A DNA stretch of 64,000 bases from Sporofaciens musculi (GTDB lineage Bacteria > Bacillota > Clostridia > Lachnospirales > Lachnospiraceae): the NCBI RefSeq assembly GCF_009830285.1, contig NZ_WUQX01000001.1:248001-312000 (forward strand). Direction: 5' to 3'. A model generated the notes under the pieces. It did not search any database and had not been told where the DNA came from. It was given only the letters and a program-made list of their open reading frames with translations. The translations under genes were made by a program, and so were the position numbers. Below are positions 60,721-64,000 of this stretch, piece by piece. Each line of letters starts with the position of its first letter. Position 1 is the first letter of the stretch.

Positions 60721-60934
60721 TTCTAAATGTCCTTTCGCAGCAAGTAGTTTCTAACCTCCTGTAATACCCTCTAACACCTTATAATACAGGAAAAGCGTGA
60801 GGTCTGTGCGGAAGATAGATTCACGAAATGTCCTGTACTGGTAGCAAAAGTGTTAGCAACGTGTTAGCTGGCTCAGTTCCAGCTAGGAAACCATTTATCA
60901 AGATTATACGATACTCTTTTCCATAACGCAAGGA

Positions 60935-60975
60935 ATAGACGTTTTGTGTGAAAACATGAAACGTCTATTTTTATA
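60935..60975 (+). terminator. terminator-like hairpin left of the three-gene operon
   Basis: ATAGACGTTT and AAACGTCTAT form a perfect 10-bp stem, followed by TTTTATAT. A related hairpin with ATAGACG/CGTCTAT lies at the other end of the operon (63244). Confidence 0.75.
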
Positions 60976-61114
60976 TATGCAATAACATCAAAACTTTTAT
61001 CATTATGTATATATCGAAAATCCTATAAAAATTTTGATTTGTGCATGGCTTTTTGCACTTATATCAAGTATAATCAAGATAACGAAAGATATATGCACGG
61101 AAAAGAGGGATTGT

Positions 61115-62203
61115 ATGCAGTTAAACAACTATTTAGAATATCTTGAAAAAACAGTAATGGCTTATTCAGATAAAGTAAAACGTCATTTAGTAAAACAATT
61201 CATTCAGCACGGAATTGCGACTAAACAAACAGATACTTCGGGACAGTTATACATAGAGGGGCTAGAAACTGTAGATATTTCAGAAAAAACATTATCCGAA
61301 CAGCTTGTAACCTGCATTCACCAAAGCAAAAGAGCTGGATATGCTTTAGAAAAATGGGAGTTTTTAAAAGATTATAAGTATTCCGTTATTTTTACCTGTG
61401 ATGATTTTTCATCAACATTAAAAAGAGCAAAGGAAATCCTTCCTCTTAAAGACACTTATGAAAATGATTACTTATATACATCTTTCGTAAAACCTGTTGC
61501 ATACTCTATGGATGGATACTATTTTCTGAAATTTAATTTGGCATATGCAGCTATTCATCCTCTCACACAGGAAGAATTTCTAACTAAATATCCCTTTTTA
61601 GTTGTGTTTCATGAAAAAGGAGAATTGATAGAATTTCGTTTTGATATTTTAAAACGGGTCTTTTTATCCGACAAAAAAGAACCGACCATATATTCCAACT
61701 TAATTGCGGAAATGTCTGATTATTTTAAAGAACATTTTGAGTGCGATTTGATTCCGCTAAATTTAGACTTTATGGTTAATGTATGCAAACGTGATGAAAA
61801 TGTAAAACTTATTGCTCAATCTATGAAATTACCTAATGGTGGAAACGCACAACTGGATGTCGGCAACCATCAAGAATATATATTACCATTTATCGGAGAA
61901 CTACGCTCACTATTAAATGACAATCAGGCAGAATTAGAAAAAGTACCTGATTTCAGAGAAGCCTTAGAACAATTTATGTTTGAAATGGAAGAAATGTCCG
62001 ATTATCCTTGGATTGAATTATTATGGGAAAACGAAATAAAAACACGAAGTAACCGTGTTAAGTTTGTCTTTAATTACATGAATAAATCTTATTGTTTAAT
62101 ACAATATTACTATAGTAATGTGCTAATTGGAATGGAGCGAATGAATTATGTTATCGAATACATTGTCAATCATAGAAATGACGATACAACGCAAAATGAA
62201 TAA
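61115..62203 (+). CDS. unknown protein, first gene of an ICE-borne three-gene operon
   Basis: 362 residues from ATG 61115 (AGAGGGATTG upstream); I recognise no family. It is soluble and mixed alpha/beta. A helical N-terminus (LEYLEKTVMAYSDKVKRHLVKQFIQHGIATKQ) leads to a strand-rich middle (YSVIFTCDDFSSTLKRAKEIL, SMDGYYFLKFNLAYAAIHPLTQEEFLTKYPFLVVFHEKGELIEFRFDILKRVFL). The C-terminal half has FGHL-free, non-enzymatic-looking segments such as GGNAQLDVGNHQEYILPFIGELRSLL and MEEMSDYPWIELLWENEIKTRSNRVKF. Its stop overlaps the next gene's ATG by 8 nt. With the nuclease encoded third, a sensor or specificity role is an inference only. Confidence 0.75.
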   Translation: MQLNNYLEYLEKTVMAYSDKVKRHLVKQFIQHGIATKQTDTSGQLYIEGLETVDISEKTLSEQLVTCIHQSKRAGYALEKWEFLKDYKYSVIFTCDDFSSTLKRAKEILPLKDTYENDYLYTSFVKPVAYSMDGYYFLKFNLAYAAIHPLTQEEFLTKYPFLVVFHEKGELIEFRFDILKRVFLSDKKEPTIYSNLIAEMSDYFKEHFECDLIPLNLDFMVNVCKRDENVKLIAQSMKLPNGGNAQLDVGNHQEYILPFIGELRSLLNDNQAELEKVPDFREALEQFMFEMEEMSDYPWIELLWENEIKTRSNRVKFVFNYMNKSYCLIQYYYSNVLIGMERMNYVIEYIVNHRNDDTTQNE

Positions 62204-62512
62204 AAATATAGATAGCATTGCCTTAACTAATTTTTCAAGAATTATAGAAAAAATATGTGGATTTATCCTGGCGTTTTGAAAAGAAAATTTTCCTTATCTA
62301 TTCCTGAAATCTATGATTTTTTATCTGAATTGGAAAAGCAAGGAATTTTGCAAAGTTATTATGAATTATATTGTAGTAATTGCCAAAAATCTATGGGGAC
62401 AGTACGTTTGTTTAATGAGTTACCAGAAACTTTTGAATGTGAACTCTGCCATAGCGAACTTTCCTCAATAGAAAATTCATTTTTAATATATATGGTGGTA
62501 CGTGATGATTGA
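62196..62512 (+). pseudogene. zinc-ribbon protein, second gene of the operon, probable frameshift
   Basis: ATG 62196 overlaps the previous stop in ATGAATAA and reads MNKNIDSIALTNFSRIIEKICGF. At about 62264 one base seems missing, and the protein continues in another frame as YPGVLKRKFSLSIPEIYDFLSELEKQGILQSYYELYCSNCQKSMG...FECELCHSEL to 62512. The two CxxC pairs (CSNC and CELC) form a zinc ribbon. A re-start at ATG 62255 gives only 85 residues, still including the ribbon. The complete gene would encode about 105 residues. It overlaps the nuclease gene by 8 nt (ATGATTGA). Confidence 0.65.
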
Positions 62513-63221
62513 TATTATGCCAGATGATAAAGAAATTTCTAAGGCATTAAATGTCCTTAATAGTATATCTGATAAATTAAGATACGAAAAAATTTGTGAA
62601 ATTAGTGAAGCCCAAAAAAACATTTATAAAGAATTACTTGAAAAATTTAAACAGCTTCATGACAGTTCCCCTACGGACAACGCCCCTAAAAATTTACATA
62701 ACTTAAAGGGAGAAGCTTTAGAAAATTTAGTTTCTTATCTCCTAACTATCTCTGGAAATATTTTTAATGTAGATAGAAACTTACGAACTTCAACGAATGA
62801 AATAGACCAAATCGTTACTTTAACTCCTCAAGGGAAAGTTTTGTTGACATATCATCTGATTGACCCAAAACTTGATACCTTTTTAGGAGAATGTAAAAAT
62901 TACGACAAAGCCGTTAGTGTTACATACATAGGAAAATTTTGTAGTTTGCTTTTGACAACCAACATAAAAATAGGCATTTTATTTTCGTATTATGGTACTA
63001 GCGGAACCGGATGGAGTAATGGTGCTGGACTAATAAAAAAATTTTATCTCCATAAGGAGAAATTGGAAGATAAATATTGCATTATTGATTTCTCTATAAA
63101 AGAATTTGAAGCAATCCTTAACGGTAAAAACCTATTACAGATTGTAGATGAACAATTGAAATCTTTACAATTTGACACAGATTATTCCCGTTATCTTTCA
63201 AAACATCCAGCAGAAGACTAA
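62505..63221 (+). CDS. PD-(D/E)XK restriction-endonuclease-like protein, third gene of the operon
   Basis: 238 residues. The N-terminal 60 residues are helical. Then KGEALENLVSYLLTISGNIFNVDRNLRTSTNEIDQIVTLTPQG gives the Glu helix and the Asp strand (NEID), followed about 30 residues later by FLGECKNYDKAVSVTYIGKFCSLLLTTNIKIGILFSYYGTSGTG with ExK (ECK). This is the order of the Mrr/RecB-type nuclease fold. It should be an active DNA nuclease. It is coupled to the zinc-ribbon gene by an 8-nt overlap. A cargo defence role is inferred from fold, operon and position beside an ICE end. Confidence 0.8.
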   Translation: MIDIMPDDKEISKALNVLNSISDKLRYEKICEISEAQKNIYKELLEKFKQLHDSSPTDNAPKNLHNLKGEALENLVSYLLTISGNIFNVDRNLRTSTNEIDQIVTLTPQGKVLLTYHLIDPKLDTFLGECKNYDKAVSVTYIGKFCSLLLTTNIKIGILFSYYGTSGTGWSNGAGLIKKFYLHKEKLEDKYCIIDFSIKEFEAILNGKNLLQIVDEQLKSLQFDTDYSRYLSKHPAED

Positions 63222-63243
63222 AAAGTTAATAAGTATTTCCCTT

Positions 63244-63276
63244 ATAGACGTTCAAAACTGAGCGTCTATTTTTTTA
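63244..63276 (+). terminator. terminator after the three-gene operon
   Basis: ATAGACG and CGTCTAT form the stem, followed by a run of seven T. The stem sequence repeats that of the hairpin at 60935. Confidence 0.85.
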
Positions 63277-63403
63277 CCCCAAAACCAGAAAGGATGTGAT
63301 ACTACGAAGAAATCACCACCGCCGGAGCGTTCCCCTCCGCTTCCAGACCAGAATCCCAAAACAACCATCAAACACCACATTCAGAAAGGACAGGTACATC
63401 TAT

Positions 63404-63718
63404 ATGGAATTAAAATTCGTTATCCCCAACATGGAAAAGACATTCGGCAACTTGGAGTTTGCCGGAGAAGACAAAACAGAACAGAGAAGAATCAACGGAC
63501 GCATGGCGGTACTCTCCCGTAGTTTCAACCTGTATTCAGACGTACAGAGGGCGGATGATATTGTGGTTATCCTCCCTGCCGAAGCCGGAGAGAAACATTT
63601 TGACTTTGAGGAACGTGTGAAGCTCGTTAATCCCCGTATCACCGCAGAGGGCTATAAAATCGGCACAAGGGGCTTTACCAACTACATTTTGCACGCTGAC
63701 GATATGGTAAAAGCGTAA
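63404..63718 (+). CDS. Tn916 Orf23-type protein (DUF961/YdcP family)
   Basis: 104 residues: MELKFVIPNMEKTFGNLEFAG...RRINGRMAVLSRSFNLYSDVQRADDIVVILPAEAGEKHFDFEERVKLVNPRITAEGYKIGTRGFTNYILHADDM. This is the YdcP/DUF961 family found at the start of the conjugation module of Tn916-like ICEs, where it is paired with a second DUF961 gene. AAAGGAC upstream; ATG 63404 gives the standard N-terminus. The role is in transfer, details unknown. Confidence 0.92.
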   Translation: MELKFVIPNMEKTFGNLEFAGEDKTEQRRINGRMAVLSRSFNLYSDVQRADDIVVILPAEAGEKHFDFEERVKLVNPRITAEGYKIGTRGFTNYILHADDMVKA

Positions 63719-63739
63719 GGAAAAGGAGGACATCAGACT

Positions 63740-64000
63740 ATGAGATTAGCAAACGGAATCGTGATTGACAAGGAAGCAACTTTCGGGGCATTGAAATTTT
63801 CTGCCCTCCGCCGTGAGGTTCACCTCCAGAATGAAGACGGCTCAGTATCAGAAGAAATCAAGGAGCGTACCTATGACTTAAAATCCAGAGGACAGGGGCG
63901 TATGATTCAGGTTTCCATCCCTGCCAGCGTGCCATTAAAGGAATTTGATTACAATGCAGAGGTGGAAATCATCAATCCTGTGGCAGACACCGTGGCAACG
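63740..64000 (+). CDS. Tn916 Orf22-type protein (DUF961/YdcP family), cut by the window end
   Basis: From ATG 63740 (AAAAGGAGG upstream) the open frame runs to the end of the window without a stop: MRLANGIVIDKEATFGALKFSALRREVHLQNEDGSVSEEIKERTYDLKSRGQGRMIQVSIPASVPLKEFDYNAEVEIINPV. It is the usual second DUF961 gene after Orf23. It shows that the conjugation module continues rightward. Confidence 0.93.
   Translation, partial: MRLANGIVIDKEATFGALKFSALRREVHLQNEDGSVSEEIKERTYDLKSRGQGRMIQVSIPASVPLKEFDYNAEVEIINPVADTVAT

Noticed and set aside
60761..60905. Possible 3' remnant of an integrase gene next to the tRNA-Arg fragment
   Set aside because: Short readable pieces on the minus strand do not give a convincing tyrosine-recombinase motif.
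63296..63403. Upstream extension of the Orf23-type gene
   Set aside because: The extra residues have unusual composition (RRNHHRRS...) and the standard family start is at ATG 63404.

Overview
The window looks like the chromosome of a low-GC, spore-forming member of the Clostridia, most likely Lachnospiraceae. The basis is the gene content: a spoIID-spoIIQ pair, a long type-2 IleRS behind an isoleucine T-box, glycogen phosphorylase, GH13 and GH42 enzymes, a Firmicutes-type pst-phoU-phoPR cluster, AGGAGG ribosome sites and Tn916-type conjugation genes. No species can be fixed without a search.

Layout. 1-2.1 kb: a nonsense-broken DUF4179 anti-sigma-type gene, a 184-bp inverted-repeat element and a hemolysin III/TrhA-type membrane protein. 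2.1-4.8 kb: a compact three-gene operon with its own promoter, encoding an ImmA/IrrE-type metallopeptidase, a class III nucleotide cyclase with a C-terminal Nudix-like domain, and a small membrane protein. It reads as an unusual Pycsar-like antiphage system. 4.8-20.1 kb: mostly core genes (GIY-YIG, spoIIQ, spoIID, glgP, ileS with T-box, a coiled-coil protein, a D,D-carboxypeptidase, an amylosucrase-like GH13 enzyme and a GH42 beta-galactosidase). 20.1-30.1 kb: an accessory region of small unknown genes, two near-identical PD-(D/E)XK (Rpn-type) genes in long repeats, an IS256-type element and several decayed copies, ending at a tRNA-Ala. 30.2-40 kb: a nuclease lipoprotein, a PadR gene with a wrecked MATE pump, EamA/AraC, a frameshifted GPP34 gene with a MerR gene, an amidohydrolase, and two paralogous radical SAM genes flanked by two HxlR regulators.

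40.3-60.3 kb is a mosaic of IS elements and mobile-element debris around an intact pstSCAB-phoU-phoPR cluster preceded by a Pho-box-like repeat. It also holds an intact MATE/PadR pair (paralogue of the wrecked pair at 32 kb), an AraC-GNAT fusion with a second MATE pump, a KTR-type small protein, and two copies of one IS3-family element, each broken differently. At 60.4-60.7 kb there is a dense cluster of a GATTAGCA motif and then the 3' half of a tRNA-Arg gene, which I read as an attachment site. From there rightward begins an integrative conjugative element. Its first cargo is a tightly coupled three-gene operon (unknown 362-aa protein, zinc-ribbon protein with a frameshift, PD-(D/E)XK nuclease), followed by Tn916 Orf23- and Orf22-type genes; the last runs off the window.

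The two best candidates for poorly described biology are the metallopeptidase/cyclase-Nudix/membrane-protein operon (2158-4739) and the three-gene nuclease operon at the element end (61115-63221). A small dispersed element of about 64 bp with TATACC ends occurs at least six times, once inside the decayed MATE gene, where the empty site can be reconstructed from the paralogue.
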